64,000 bases of DNA from VBAU01 sp036005185 (GTDB taxonomy: Bacteria > Bacteroidota > Bacteroidia > Chitinophagales > Chitinophagaceae): the NCBI GenBank assembly GCA_036005185.1, contig DASYQS010000061.1, positions 1 to 64,000 of the forward strand, given 5' to 3'. Both the position numbers and the translations under genes were made by a program. The notes below the pieces were generated by a model that was given only the letters and a program-made list of their open reading frames with translations, was not told the DNA's origin and made no database searches. Positions 8,422-17,042 of this stretch are shown piece after piece. Position 1 is the first letter of the stretch, and every line of letters starts with the position of its first letter.

Positions 8422-9720
8422 TTATGCCAATTTTGCAAAGGCGTTAATTCCCTCAACTAACAGATCAAGATTAGCAATAGTTGTGTAAACATTCGGAGTA
8501 ATTCGAACACCATGTATATTTTCCCAGTCAATGCCTACAGTATGAATTTTATATTTATCAAAAAGAAATGAATCCAATTCACCTGGTTTTTTGCCTTCAA
8601 TACCCACATTACCAATGGCACAGCCCCATTTTGGGTTGAGCGATGTATTAATTTTTACTTTCGGTATATCTTTCACTTTTTCCATCCAATAATTTTTGAG
8701 ATAATGTAAACGCTTCTCTTTTCTTTCGCTGCCGATCATTTCATGAAACTCTAATGCCTTACCGATAGCTTGTTCAATAAAAAAAGGTCTTGTTCCAAGA
8801 TTTTCAAATTTCCGGATGTCATCTTTTAAAGGATCATCGCTGGTGGCAAACAAAGGATAGATATTTTTGATCTTTTCTTTTTTAATATATAGCATACCAC
8901 TGCCAATAGGAGCATACAACCATTTGTGCAAGCTGCTTGCAAAATAATCACAATCGAGATCAGGAATTTTAAAACTAAAATGAGCAAAACTGTGCGCTCC
9001 ATCTGCGATGACTTCGATACCTCGTTTGTGCGCTTCCTGTGCAATTTTCTTTACAGGCAAAATTTGACCGTTCCAGTTAATGATATGTGTAATGTGAACG
9101 ATTTTTGTTTTTGGTGTAAACGCTTTTACATATTGATTTACGAGATAATTTTCATCTTCACTAGGTAAATCAAGATTGACCCATACCATTTTTATTCCAT
9201 CTCGTTTTTGTCGCTGGTTGTATGCATTCACCATGTTGGGATAATCCTGTTTGGCGGCTACTATCTCGTCGCCTGCTTTTAGGGACAAGCCAAAGATTAT
9301 TGTTTCCAGACCTTCCGAGGAATTCCGGTTGATGGCAATTTCTTCTGCGTCACAACCGGCAAGCCTGGCCAAATTTTTTCTTAACGGCTCACGACCCTGG
9401 TCAAGAATGCGCCACATATAATAGCTCGGCGCCTCATTGCTGTAATCATAAAAACGCTTTACTGCTTCTTGCACGGGAATGGGAGCAGGTGAAACTCCGC
9501 CATTGTTCAAATTGATTAGTCCGGGTGAAACGGTAAATGATTGTTGGATGTAATACCAGAAATCTTCCTCCGTAGCAAGGTCTGCAGGAGAAATACCTTC
9601 GGCATCTCTCAAAGCTTTTTCAAGGTTACGACTCCACCCAGGTTTGGCAAGTGAGGAGAAAAAAGCAGTAGCGGAAATGGCGCCGAGGCGCTGTAAAAAA
9701 CGGCGACGGTTACTTGACAT
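8422..9720 (-). CDS. Tat-exported class V PLP-dependent enzyme (isopenicillin N epimerase-like)
   Basis: A fold-type I, class V PLP enzyme of 432 residues. I chose the ATG at 9720 over the in-frame TTG at 9729. The N-terminus has a twin-arginine signal (SSNRRRFLQRLG, then a hydrophobic stretch ATAFFSSLA), so it probably folds with PLP in the cytoplasm and is exported. The cofactor site is visible: IADGAHSFAH with the PLP-binding Asp at about 240, and the Schiff-base Lys266 in SSLHKWLYAPIG. Relatives include isopenicillin N epimerases, cysteine desulfurases and kynureninase-like enzymes, so the reaction is open. It is the first gene of the minus-strand half of the cyanophycin cluster. Confidence 0.82.
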   Translation of the reverse strand: MSSNRRRFLQRLGAISATAFFSSLAKPGWSRNLEKALRDAEGISPADLATEEDFWYYIQQSFTVSPGLINLNNGGVSPAPIPVQEAVKRFYDYSNEAPSYYMWRILDQGREPLRKNLARLAGCDAEEIAINRNSSEGLETIIFGLSLKAGDEIVAAKQDYPNMVNAYNQRQKRDGIKMVWVNLDLPSEDENYLVNQYVKAFTPKTKIVHITHIINWNGQILPVKKIAQEAHKRGIEVIADGAHSFAHFSFKIPDLDCDYFASSLHKWLYAPIGSGMLYIKKEKIKNIYPLFATSDDPLKDDIRKFENLGTRPFFIEQAIGKALEFHEMIGSERKEKRLHYLKNYWMEKVKDIPKVKINTSLNPKWGCAIGNVGIEGKKPGELDSFLFDKYKIHTVGIDWENIHGVRITPNVYTTIANLDLLVEGINAFAKLA

Positions 9721-9920
9721 AACGGTCAATTTAATAATTAAATGTACCGAAAAAAGCCCATCGAGATTTGCTTAACCTTACTGCCAGTGGAGATAAGATT
9801 GATAAATAGTAAACAAAATACAACTTGGTGGTCTTCGACAAGCTGGGGATAAAATGCAACCAAAGTTGCTAGTTGCAGTGAAGTTGGCTACATAAGTAAA
9901 ATCAACTAAATTGAAACCTA

Positions 9921-9936
9921 CCTGCTGGCAAGCAGG
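9921..9936. repeat. Short hairpin before cyanophycin synthetase
   Basis: CCTGCT and AGCAGG form a 6-base stem around the loop GGCA, 16 bases before the cphA ATG. It lies in the 232-base divergent spacer, where I see nothing else clear. It may be a small REP-like element or influence translation initiation; there is no direct evidence for either. Confidence 0.45.
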
Positions 9937-9952
9937 ATTACAACTTGTATGT

Positions 9953-12592
9953 ATGAAGATTATAGAAATTAAAGTTCTAAAAGGGCCGAATTATTGGAGC
10001 ATTCGAAGATCGAAGCTGATACAAATGAAATTGGATTTGGAAGAAATGGAGCAAAGACCAACTAATAAAATCCCCGGTTTTCGTGAGCGTTTGGAAAAAT
10101 TGATCCCAAGTTTATACGAACATCGCTGCAGCGAGGATGCGGCGGGTGGATTTTTTCATCGGGTGGACGAAGGAACATGGATGGGCCATGTGATTGAACA
10201 CATTGCTCTTGAAATACAAACACTAGCGGGCATGGATACTGGCTTTGGTCGTACTCGCAGCACAGGTGAAAAAGAGGGTGTGTATTATGTAATATTTGAT
10301 TATATAGAAGAAGATGCCGGAGTGTATGCGGCGAGGGCCGCTGTGAGAATTACACAGGCATTGATTGATGATGTTTCCTATAATCTGGAGGAAGATATAC
10401 AGCAGATGAGAGAAATTCGTGAGGACACAAGGCTCGGCCCATCAACTGGCTGCATTGTGGATGAAGCTGCTAAAAGAGGCATTCCTTACATACGATTGAA
10501 TAAACAAAGCCTTGTTCAGTTAGGTTATGGTGTGCATCAAAAAAGAATTCGGGCTACCATAGCGTCAACCACTTCAACCATTGCAGTTGATATTGCAGGC
10601 AACAAGGAGGAAACAAAAATGCTTTTAGACGCTGCTCAAATTCCAGTACCCAGAGGCACAGTGATAAGAACGGAAGAAGAATTGCAAGACGCTATAGAAA
10701 GATTTGGCTATCCTTTGGTAATAAAACCAATTGATGGTAATCATGGAAAAGGTAATACAACAAACATTACTAATTATGAACAAGCTATTAAGGCATTTCA
10801 GGCGGCAAAAGAATATAACCGCTCAATCATTGTAGAAAAATTTATAACTGGTTATGATTTCAGAGCTCTTGTAATCAATTATAAATTTACTTGCGCTGCC
10901 TTGCGAACACCTGCATCTGTAACTGGGGATGGTGAACATACGATACAATGGCTCATCGATGAGACCAATAAAGACCCGCGTCGTGGCTATGGACATGAAA
11001 AAGTGTTGACCCAAATAACTATTGACCAATTCACACAAAAAATGCTGGATGATCATGGTTATAATTTAGAAACGATTCCTGCGAAGGATGAATTAGTAAT
11101 ATTGAAACCAACAGCCAATATATCCACTGGCGGCACTTCCACAGATGTTACGGATGAAGTGCATCCGGCCAACATTTTTATGTTTGAACGTATTGCAAGA
11201 ATTATTGGTCTTGATATCTGCGGCATTGATGTGATGGCTACCGATTTGCAAACTCCTGTTTCTGAAAATGGCGGTGCTATTTTAGAAGTGAATGCGGCTC
11301 CTGGCTTTCGAATGCATCTGGAACCGGCGATCGGTTTACCGCGAAATGTAGCTGAGCCCGTTATTGAGATGTTATTCCCAAAAGGCAGCGCCGGAAGAAT
11401 TCCGATTATTGCGATAACAGGCACCAATGGCAAAACAACAACTGCAAGAATTACGGCAAACATTGCTAAAAGTGCAGGTAAAAAAGTGGGTTATACAACA
11501 AGTGACGGCGTTTATATCCAAAATCAAATGATGATGAAAGGCGACTGCACTGGGCCAATTTCTTCACAGTTTGTTTTGAAAGATCCAACCGTCGATTTTG
11601 CAGTGCTTGAATGTGCAAGAGGGGGCATTTTGAAATCAGGTCTCGCATTTCAAAACTGCGATGTGGCTATTATAACTAACGTAGCCGCTGATCATATCGG
11701 TTTAGGCGGCATCAATAGTATTGAACAGATGGCAAAGGTAAAATCAGTGCTAGCAGAAACAGTATTTCCTCATGGCTATGCTGTGCTAAACGCTGATGAT
11801 GATCTTGTATATAAAATGAAAGATAATGTTAGCTGTAATGTGGCGTTATTTAGTATGGATGAAAATAATCCACGTATTAAAAGGCATGCCGATAAAGGTG
11901 GTCTTGCAGCCGTTTTTGAAAATGGATATATAAGCATTAAAAAAGGCAACTGGAAGATCAGAGTAATTCCAGACAAGGATATTCCTATAACTTTTGAAGG
12001 AAAAGCTTTACACAATATTCAAAACTGTTTGCCGGCTGTGCTGGCCACCTATTTATTTAGAGATATTACTATCGAAGACATTCGTTCAGCACTGAGCTCA
12101 TTTTTACCTTCTTCTTCTCAAACACCTGGCAGATTGAATTTTTTTCATTTCAAAAATTTTACCGTGCTGGCCGATTTTGCACACAATCCACATGGGTTGA
12201 AATTGCTTTGTGATTTTATAAGCAAGCTGGAATACCCTATAAATATTGGTCTCATTTCCGGTACCGGTGATAGAAGGGATAGTGACATCCGCGAGCTTGG
12301 GGAAATTTCTGCCAAATGTTTTGATGAAATCATTATACGCTGTGACAAAAATTTGCGAGGAAGAACCGCGGAAGAGATTATTGACCTTTTGAAACAAGGA
12401 ATTGAAAAAATAAATCCAAGTATTCCGGTTAAAGTTATTCCTGATGAGAACGTGGCCCTTGAATACATATATGCAAATCATAAACCCGGTGCATTATATA
12501 CAATTATGTGTGATGTAGTGGCAGGGGCATTGGATAAATTGAGGGAGTTAAAGGAAAGAGAAGGGAAGGAGCCGATTGCCATTGGTTCTTAG
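9953..12592 (+). CDS. cphA: Cyanophycin synthetase
   Basis: CphA makes multi-L-arginyl-poly-L-aspartate without ribosomes, adding Asp to the backbone and Arg to its side chains with ATP. I place the start at the ATG at 9953, because the protein then begins MKIIEIKVLKGPNYWSIRR as in known CphA; an in-frame TTG at 9911 would add 14 residues. Three parts are visible: an N-terminal domain with HIALE (83-87) and GFGRTR, an ATP-grasp domain from about 200 to 480 (PLVIKPIDGNHGKGNTTNIT, LEVNAAPGFRMHL), and a Mur-ligase-like domain with the P-loop GTNGKTTTAR at 490-499 plus a C-terminal lobe (LADFAHNPHG, GTGDRRD). The 879-residue length is usual. It diverges from the PLP/permease/cyanophycinase genes. 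The last codons fall in a heptad repeat. Confidence 0.96.
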   Translation: MKIIEIKVLKGPNYWSIRRSKLIQMKLDLEEMEQRPTNKIPGFRERLEKLIPSLYEHRCSEDAAGGFFHRVDEGTWMGHVIEHIALEIQTLAGMDTGFGRTRSTGEKEGVYYVIFDYIEEDAGVYAARAAVRITQALIDDVSYNLEEDIQQMREIREDTRLGPSTGCIVDEAAKRGIPYIRLNKQSLVQLGYGVHQKRIRATIASTTSTIAVDIAGNKEETKMLLDAAQIPVPRGTVIRTEEELQDAIERFGYPLVIKPIDGNHGKGNTTNITNYEQAIKAFQAAKEYNRSIIVEKFITGYDFRALVINYKFTCAALRTPASVTGDGEHTIQWLIDETNKDPRRGYGHEKVLTQITIDQFTQKMLDDHGYNLETIPAKDELVILKPTANISTGGTSTDVTDEVHPANIFMFERIARIIGLDICGIDVMATDLQTPVSENGGAILEVNAAPGFRMHLEPAIGLPRNVAEPVIEMLFPKGSAGRIPIIAITGTNGKTTTARITANIAKSAGKKVGYTTSDGVYIQNQMMMKGDCTGPISSQFVLKDPTVDFAVLECARGGILKSGLAFQNCDVAIITNVAADHIGLGGINSIEQMAKVKSVLAETVFPHGYAVLNADDDLVYKMKDNVSCNVALFSMDENNPRIKRHADKGGLAAVFENGYISIKKGNWKIRVIPDKDIPITFEGKALHNIQNCLPAVLATYLFRDITIEDIRSALSSFLPSSSQTPGRLNFFHFKNFTVLADFAHNPHGLKLLCDFISKLEYPINIGLISGTGDRRDSDIRELGEISAKCFDEIIIRCDKNLRGRTAEEIIDLLKQGIEKINPSIPVKVIPDENVALEYIYANHKPGALYTIMCDVVAGALDKLRELKEREGKEPIAIGS

Positions 12593-12612
12593 CCATTAGT
12601 TCTAAGATTTTA
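12571..12612. repeat. Heptad array spanning the cphA stop codon
   Basis: From 12571 the sequence reads in 7-base units: GCCGATT, GCCATTG, GTTCTTA, GCCATTA, GTTCTAA, GATTTTA. Units alternate, so there is also a 14-base period. The cphA stop TAG (12590-12592) is inside the array, and TTCTTAG/CTAAGA-type complementarity allows a small hairpin. One of a set of similar arrays in this window. Confidence 0.6.
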
Positions 12613-12710
12613 AATCCTTTAAACCAAGAGTAATTCTACTTAGCTGCAGAACATTAAATAAAAAAAACTAATAGCTATAGTCAATGCGATAAGCTAGGTT
12701 TTAAAAACCA

Positions 12711-12742
12711 TTTGGCATAAAAGCAATCAAGGCCTATTTTTG
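12711..12742 (+). promoter_or_regulatory. Complete Bacteroidota promoter of the tRNA-Gln pair
   Basis: TTTG at 12711-12714 and TATTTTTG at 12735-12742 match the -33 and -7 boxes used by the Bacteroidota primary sigma factor, with a 20-base spacer. The first tRNA begins 13 bases after the -7 box. This is the clearest promoter in the window and supports the phylum assignment. Confidence 0.75.
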
Positions 12743-12755
12743 CACTCCCCAAGAT

Positions 12756-12826
12756 TGACCCATGGTGTAATGGTAGCACTACAGATTTTGGTTCTGTCTG
12801 TTAAGGTTCGAATCCTTATGGGTCAA
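12756..12826 (+). tRNA. tRNA-Gln (anticodon TTG)
   Basis: A 71-base tRNA. The acceptor stem pairs TGACCCA with TGGGTCA, with discriminator A at 12826. The anticodon stem pairs ACAGA with TCTGT around the loop TTTTGGT, giving anticodon TTG, which reads CAA and by wobble CAG. The T arm has GGTTCGAATCC. CCA is not encoded. It follows a full promoter and is the first of two tRNA-Gln genes. Confidence 0.95.
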
Positions 12827-12834
12827 CAGGTAAA

Positions 12835-12905
12835 GGCACAAAAAACAAGGTACAAGTAAGATCTTAAATTCAAAACCTGTGCTTTGTACTTTGTGCCTTA
12901 TTTCT
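12835..12905. repeat. Inverted pair of heptad arrays between the two tRNA-Gln genes
   Basis: The left half reads in sevens: GGCACAA, AAAACAA, GGTACAA, GTAAGAT (12835-12862). The right half reads TGTGCTT, TGTACTT, TGTGCCT, TATTTCT (12878-12905). The halves are complementary, for example AAGGCACAA at 12833-12841 with TTGTGCCTT at 12891-12899, so the spacer RNA can fold into a long imperfect hairpin. This may guide processing of a two-tRNA precursor. Confidence 0.65.
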
Positions 12906-12916
12906 TAACCGATTCT

Positions 12917-12987
12917 TGCCTTGTAGTATAATGGTAGTACGTCAGACTCTGGCTCTGAATGTCAGGGTTCGAATCCTTGCAAGGCAA
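12917..12987 (+). tRNA. tRNA-Gln (anticodon CTG)
   Basis: A 71-base tRNA. The acceptor stem pairs TGCCTTG with CAAGGCA, discriminator A at 12987. The anticodon stem TCAGA/TCTGA encloses CTCTGGC, giving anticodon CTG, which reads CAG. The T arm has GGTTCGAATCC. CCA is not encoded. No independent strong promoter is visible in the 90 bases from the first tRNA, so cotranscription is likely. Confidence 0.95.
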
Positions 12988-12992
12988 CAAAA

Positions 12993-13028
12993 GCCTGCTG
13001 ATATTAAAGGGTATTGGCAGGTTTTTTT
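12993..13028 (+). terminator. Terminator after the tRNA-Gln pair
   Basis: GCCTGCT at 12993-12999 can pair with GGCAGGT at 13016-13022 (two G-T wobbles) around an A+T-rich loop, followed by seven T. It ends 32 bases before the next gene. Confidence 0.55.
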
Positions 13029-13060
13029 CTTCTTCCTACCTTCATTCTAAATTCTCAGTC

Positions 13061-13735
13061 ATGAAAAATGTTATCCTTCTTCTTTTTGTTTTTGTAAGCT
13101 TTCATGCTTTTTCACAAAAATGTGCAGATTATTATTTTTTGCAGAACAACAAAACGATTGAGATGACGATCACCAATAAAAAGGGGAAGGAAAGCGGCAA
13201 ATTGGTTTACAATATTTCAAATGTGAAAAAAACAGGTAACACAATAAGCGCTACAGTGAATTCGGATTTTTTTGATAAGAATGGAAAAAGTATTTCAAAA
13301 GCTACAAATAATGTACAGTGTGAAAATGGAACGTTGATGATGGATATGAAGATGCTCATTCCGTCTGCACAACAGCAGCAAATGGGAGATATTTCTGCAA
13401 GCGGAACGATTAGTTATCTTGAATATCCGGCAAACATGAAAGAAGGTGATGCTTTGAAAGATGCTTCTTTTTCTATGGATTTTAAATCACAAGCTGGTTT
13501 AGGCGGTCATATTAGCATAGATATGACGAATAGAAAAGTGGCAGGCAAAGAAGATATTACTACTCCCGCGGGAACATGGAATTGCTATAAAATAACTTAT
13601 CACAGCAAAATGGTTTTTAAAATGGGTATTGGTATCCCGATGAATGCTGAGGTAACAGAATGGTATGCTCCGGGGTTTGGAGTTGTAAAAACAGATTCAG
13701 GAAACGGAACAACGGAGATTACAGCCATCAAATAG
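13061..13735 (+). CDS. Secreted TapB/DUF3108-like protein
   Basis: A 224-residue protein starting at the ATG at 13061; upstream codons run through the tRNA and are not coding. It has a signal peptide (MKNVILLLFVFVSFHAFSQ). The rest is predicted beta-rich, with KGKESGKLVYNISNVKKTG, a region TPAGTWNCYKITY and the C-terminal EWYAPGFGVVKTDSGN. The last two blocks (TPAGTF/WxCYKI and YAPGVGxVK) are typical of the TapB/DUF3108-like family found in Bacteroidota, of unknown function. It probably sits in the periplasm or on the outer membrane. It stands alone between the tRNAs and a convergent small membrane gene. Confidence 0.7.
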   Translation: MKNVILLLFVFVSFHAFSQKCADYYFLQNNKTIEMTITNKKGKESGKLVYNISNVKKTGNTISATVNSDFFDKNGKSISKATNNVQCENGTLMMDMKMLIPSAQQQQMGDISASGTISYLEYPANMKEGDALKDASFSMDFKSQAGLGGHISIDMTNRKVAGKEDITTPAGTWNCYKITYHSKMVFKMGIGIPMNAEVTEWYAPGFGVVKTDSGNGTTEITAIK

Positions 13736-13783
13736 CAATATATAAGTTTCAATTTTTTTGGTTGCAATAGGATTCTGATGTCG

Positions 13784-14053
13784 TTATTTTATGACTTCTG
13801 ATTTCATTTCCCCTTTTGAATTTTTACCGCAAATGCCACAATATTCAGCTTCATTATATTTATTGCCACACCATTTGCAATCCGCATTTTTCAACCTAAA
13901 GCTTTCCACAATAAAAATCCCAAAGAAAGGAATTAAAAAAGCAATTAGTAAGGCCGAAACAAAACCAATTGTCCTTTTTCTCCCTTCCGTCCACGCAAAT
14001 AAAAAGGCAATGATATAGTACACAATTCCAATTATTGTAATCCCTATATTCAT
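13784..14053 (-). CDS. Small membrane protein with C-terminal zinc-ribbon-like motif
   Basis: An 89-residue product if translation starts at the ATG at 14053 (MNIGITIIGIVYYIIAFLFAW); an upstream in-frame start at 14074 is possible. Two membrane helices (about 3-20 and 28-46) are followed by a cytosolic tail with two CxxC pairs, CKWC and CGIC, which would bind one zinc ion. Proteins of this kind are small and unstudied. The reading frame has proper hydrophobic segments and paired cysteines, which argues that it is real. It lies head-to-tail before the rfbC operon end and is not obviously linked to either neighbour. Confidence 0.6.
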   Translation of the reverse strand: MNIGITIIGIVYYIIAFLFAWTEGRKRTIGFVSALLIAFLIPFFGIFIVESFRLKNADCKWCGNKYNEAEYCGICGKNSKGEMKSEVIK

Positions 14054-14099
14054 GGTTAAATATGACCTACACAAGAGGGGATTTAATCACTCTCCCTGG

Positions 14100-14654
14100 T
14101 CAAAATTCAAAATTATTTTTACAATCGGCAAGTAAGGGAAGCAGAATGTCCTTTTCTGAAACAATTATTTTTTCGTTAGGAATTTTCCAATCAATATTTA
14201 AAGAGGTATCATTATAACGAATACCAGCTTCGCACTCCTTATTATAAAATTCATCACATTTATAAAATACTTCTGCTTTTTCACTCAACACAGAAAACCC
14301 GTGAGCAAAACCATGGGGAATGAATAGCTGCTTTTTGTTTTCAGCAGAAAGCTCAACGGAAAAGACTTTTGCGTACGTGGGAGAATTTTTTCGTATATCC
14401 ACAACAACATCAAGGATCGCTCCACTTAAAACACGCACAAGTTTTGCCTGCGCATAAGGTTTTAATTGATAATGTAAGCCTCGTATAACACCATATGATG
14501 AGCATGATTGATTGTCCTGAACAAATCGCAGATCGATGTCTTGTTGTTGAAAACTTTTCTCATTATATGATTCAAAAAAATAGCCACGGCTGTCTTCATA
14601 AACAATAGGCTCAAAAACAAATAACCCGGAAAATTCAGTTTTATAAAAAGGCAT
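14100..14654 (-). CDS. rfbC: dTDP-4-dehydrorhamnose 3,5-epimerase
   Basis: RmlC epimerises dTDP-4-keto-6-deoxyglucose at C3 and C5 on the way to dTDP-L-rhamnose. The product is 184 residues, normal for the family. Motifs are DSRGYFFESYN, QDNQSCSSYGVIRGLHYQ (with the catalytic His), IPHGFAHGF, and a Tyr in FYKCDEFYNKE. I use the ATG at 14654, two bases after the stop of the upstream dehydrogenase; the upstream TTG start would overlap it. The partner genes rfbA, rfbB and rfbD are not in this window, so either they are elsewhere or the enzyme acts on another sugar. Last gene of the five-gene minus-strand cassette. Confidence 0.9.
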   Translation of the reverse strand: MPFYKTEFSGLFVFEPIVYEDSRGYFFESYNEKSFQQQDIDLRFVQDNQSCSSYGVIRGLHYQLKPYAQAKLVRVLSGAILDVVVDIRKNSPTYAKVFSVELSAENKKQLFIPHGFAHGFSVLSEKAEVFYKCDEFYNKECEAGIRYNDTSLNIDWKIPNEKIIVSEKDILLPLLADCKNNFEF

Positions 14655-14656
14655 AT

Positions 14657-15946
14657 TTATAAGCTCCAATAAATTCTTTTTGTAATCTTATTACGATATA
14701 AACCTTTTAGATCGGCAATTAATCCATGTTGTTTTGTAATAGCAGTAAAATAATTTTCATCAAGACATAGATAAGGTTCGTGCGGCACAGCAATGATAAC
14801 AGCATCGTATTCTGAAGAAAGTTTTTGAGATAGCCCAAATCCATATTCATGAGTAAGCTGATCGGAATCAGCATAGGGGTCTTCAACATCCACATTTACA
14901 TAGAACGATTTTAGCTCTTTAACCATGTCTGCCACCTTTGAATTACGTATGTCGCTCACATTTTCCTTAAACGTTGCTCCTTTTATCAAAACCTTTGATG
15001 TTTTCACATCTCCGTTATATCTGATGAGGTGTTGAATGATTTTTCTTGCTACATAATTAGCCATGTCATCATTGATGTTTCTTCCGGCTAAAATTACCTG
15101 AGACCCATATCCTAATTTGCGGGCTTTATAGGTGAGATAATACGGATCAACCCCAATGCAATGACCACCGACAAGGCCAGGCTGAAATTTTAAAAAATTC
15201 CACTTAGTGCCCGCTGCCTCCAAAACTTCATAGGTATTAATATTCATCATATCAAAAATGATAGAAAGCTCATTCATTAAAGCAATATTCAAATCGCGTT
15301 GTGTGTTTTCAATGATCTTTGCCGCTTCTGCTACTTTTATGCTTGAGGTTTTATGAACACCCGCTTTTACAACCAATTCATATACTTTGGCAATTTCTTC
15401 CAATGATTCTGCATCGCATCCTGCCACTACTTTTACCACACTTGCCAATGTATGTTTTTTGTCGCCTGGATTTATACGTTCAGGTGAATAACCTAATTTA
15501 AAATCCACTCCTTTTTTAAGTCCTGATAATTTTTCAATGATCGGCAAGCAATCTTCTTCAGTACATCCCGGATAAACTGTTGACTCAAACACAACATAAT
15601 CCCCTTCCTTTATCACTTTGCCGATGGTTTCAGAGGCTTTTTGTATAGGAATAAGATCAGGCACATTATGTTCATCAACCGGGGTAGGTACAGCAACAAT
15701 AAAAAAATTTGCGTCGCGCAACACATCGAGTGAATCAGTGAATACAATATCGCTATCTTCAAATGATTCCTTATCCAGTTCGTTGCTGGGGTCGATGCCC
15801 TGCTTCATCAATTCAATTCGCTTGGCGTTAATATCAAAACCTATTACAGAAAGTTTTTTTGCAAACTCAAGCGCAATGGGCAAGCCTACATAACCTAAGC
15901 CTACTACTGCCAGCTTTTTCTTTTTCTCAACAAGCTCTGTGTACAT
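14657..15946 (-). CDS. UDP-N-acetylhexosamine 6-dehydrogenase (TviB/WbpO type)
   Basis: This NAD-dependent enzyme oxidises C6 of a UDP-sugar twice to the uronate. It has the Rossmann motif GLGYVG at 16-21, the loop PTPVDEHNVPDL that is typical of TviB/WbpO-type enzymes (UDP-GlcNAc or UDP-GalNAc) rather than Ugd, and the catalytic Cys263 in GLVGGHCIGVDPYYL. At 429 residues it is full length. It differs from the Ugd at 17043, so the cassette has two sugar dehydrogenases with probably different substrates. It is tightly linked to rfbC (2-base gap). Confidence 0.88.
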   Translation of the reverse strand: MYTELVEKKKKLAVVGLGYVGLPIALEFAKKLSVIGFDINAKRIELMKQGIDPSNELDKESFEDSDIVFTDSLDVLRDANFFIVAVPTPVDEHNVPDLIPIQKASETIGKVIKEGDYVVFESTVYPGCTEEDCLPIIEKLSGLKKGVDFKLGYSPERINPGDKKHTLASVVKVVAGCDAESLEEIAKVYELVVKAGVHKTSSIKVAEAAKIIENTQRDLNIALMNELSIIFDMMNINTYEVLEAAGTKWNFLKFQPGLVGGHCIGVDPYYLTYKARKLGYGSQVILAGRNINDDMANYVARKIIQHLIRYNGDVKTSKVLIKGATFKENVSDIRNSKVADMVKELKSFYVNVDVEDPYADSDQLTHEYGFGLSQKLSSEYDAVIIAVPHEPYLCLDENYFTAITKQHGLIADLKGLYRNKITKRIYWSL

Positions 15947-15993
15947 TTGTTCGTTTATCTTTTGCGGTTAAGTTTTTAATCTTCGTGCAACGA

Positions 15994-16971
15994 TCATCTC
16001 GTGCTCACAAACTCTTTCGGCTGCTTATTCCATTCTTCAGGCGAAAGTGTCTTGAAATAGTCAAATGTTATTTTTAAACCTTGCTTACGATTTATTGTTG
16101 GTTGCCAACCTAATATTTCTTTTGCTTTTGTTATATCAGGCTGCCTTTGTTTAGGATCATCAACGGGCAAAGGTTTAAAAATAATTTTTACTTTATTGTC
16201 AGCCAATTCAAAAACTTCTTTTGCAAAATCAAGCAAAGAAATTTCGTTGGGATTTCCAATATTAACAGGCATGTGATAATCGCTCATTAGCAAACGATAA
16301 ATTCCTTCAATCAAATCGTCAACAAAACAAAAGCTTCTTGTTTGCGAACCATCCCCAAATACACTCAGGTCTTCTCCACGAAGAACTTGGCCGATAAACG
16401 CAGGCAATGCTCTGCCGTCATTCAACCGCATTCGAGGTCCATAAGTATTAAAAATGCGGACAATTCTTGTGTCTACTCCATGAAAATTATGATAAGCCAT
16501 CGTGATAGATTCCATGAAGCGTTTGGCTTCATCGTACACACCTCTTGGCCCCACCGGATTTACATTGCCCCAATACTCTTCTGGTTGCGGATGCACAAGC
16601 GGATCACCATACACTTCACTGGTAGAGGCTACCAATATCCTTGCCTTTTTTGCCAGCGCAAGACCCAAACAATTATGCGTACCCAATGCTCCTACCTTTA
16701 AAGTTTGGATCGGAATTTTTAAATAATCAATAGGACTTGCCGGAGAAGCAAAATGAAGAATGTAATCCAATTGGCCGGAAATATGAATAAATTTCGAAAC
16801 ATCGTGATGATAAAATTCAAAATGCTCGAGCTTAAAAAGATGTTCAATATTACGCAGATCACCAGTGATGAGATTATCCATGCCGATGACATGATAACCT
16901 TCACGAATAAAACGGTCGCAAAGATGTGAACCCAGAAATCCTGCTGCACCTGTAATTAAAACTCTTTTCAT
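15994..16971 (-). CDS. UDP-glucuronate decarboxylase (UDP-xylose synthase) family
   Basis: An extended short-chain dehydrogenase of 325 residues that turns UDP-glucuronate into UDP-xylose or a 4-keto-pentose. The start is the ATG at 16971, preceded by GGGGTGG. The NAD-binding motif is GAAGFLG at 8-14 and the catalytic Tyr-x-x-x-Lys is Y146/K150 in RGVYDEAKR. The stretches GDLRNIEHL and HFASPASPIDYLKIPIQTLK are diagnostic for the UXS family. It follows ugd in the same operon, which would supply its UDP-glucuronate substrate. Confidence 0.92.
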   Translation of the reverse strand: MKRVLITGAAGFLGSHLCDRFIREGYHVIGMDNLITGDLRNIEHLFKLEHFEFYHHDVSKFIHISGQLDYILHFASPASPIDYLKIPIQTLKVGALGTHNCLGLALAKKARILVASTSEVYGDPLVHPQPEEYWGNVNPVGPRGVYDEAKRFMESITMAYHNFHGVDTRIVRIFNTYGPRMRLNDGRALPAFIGQVLRGEDLSVFGDGSQTRSFCFVDDLIEGIYRLLMSDYHMPVNIGNPNEISLLDFAKEVFELADNKVKIIFKPLPVDDPKQRQPDITKAKEILGWQPTINRKQGLKITFDYFKTLSPEEWNKQPKEFVSTR

Positions 16972-17042
16972 ATTCCACCCCAAAGGGGCTTTATTTTATC
17001 AACTTTATTTCTTTATTCAATTTAAGGATGGGACTAGTAACT

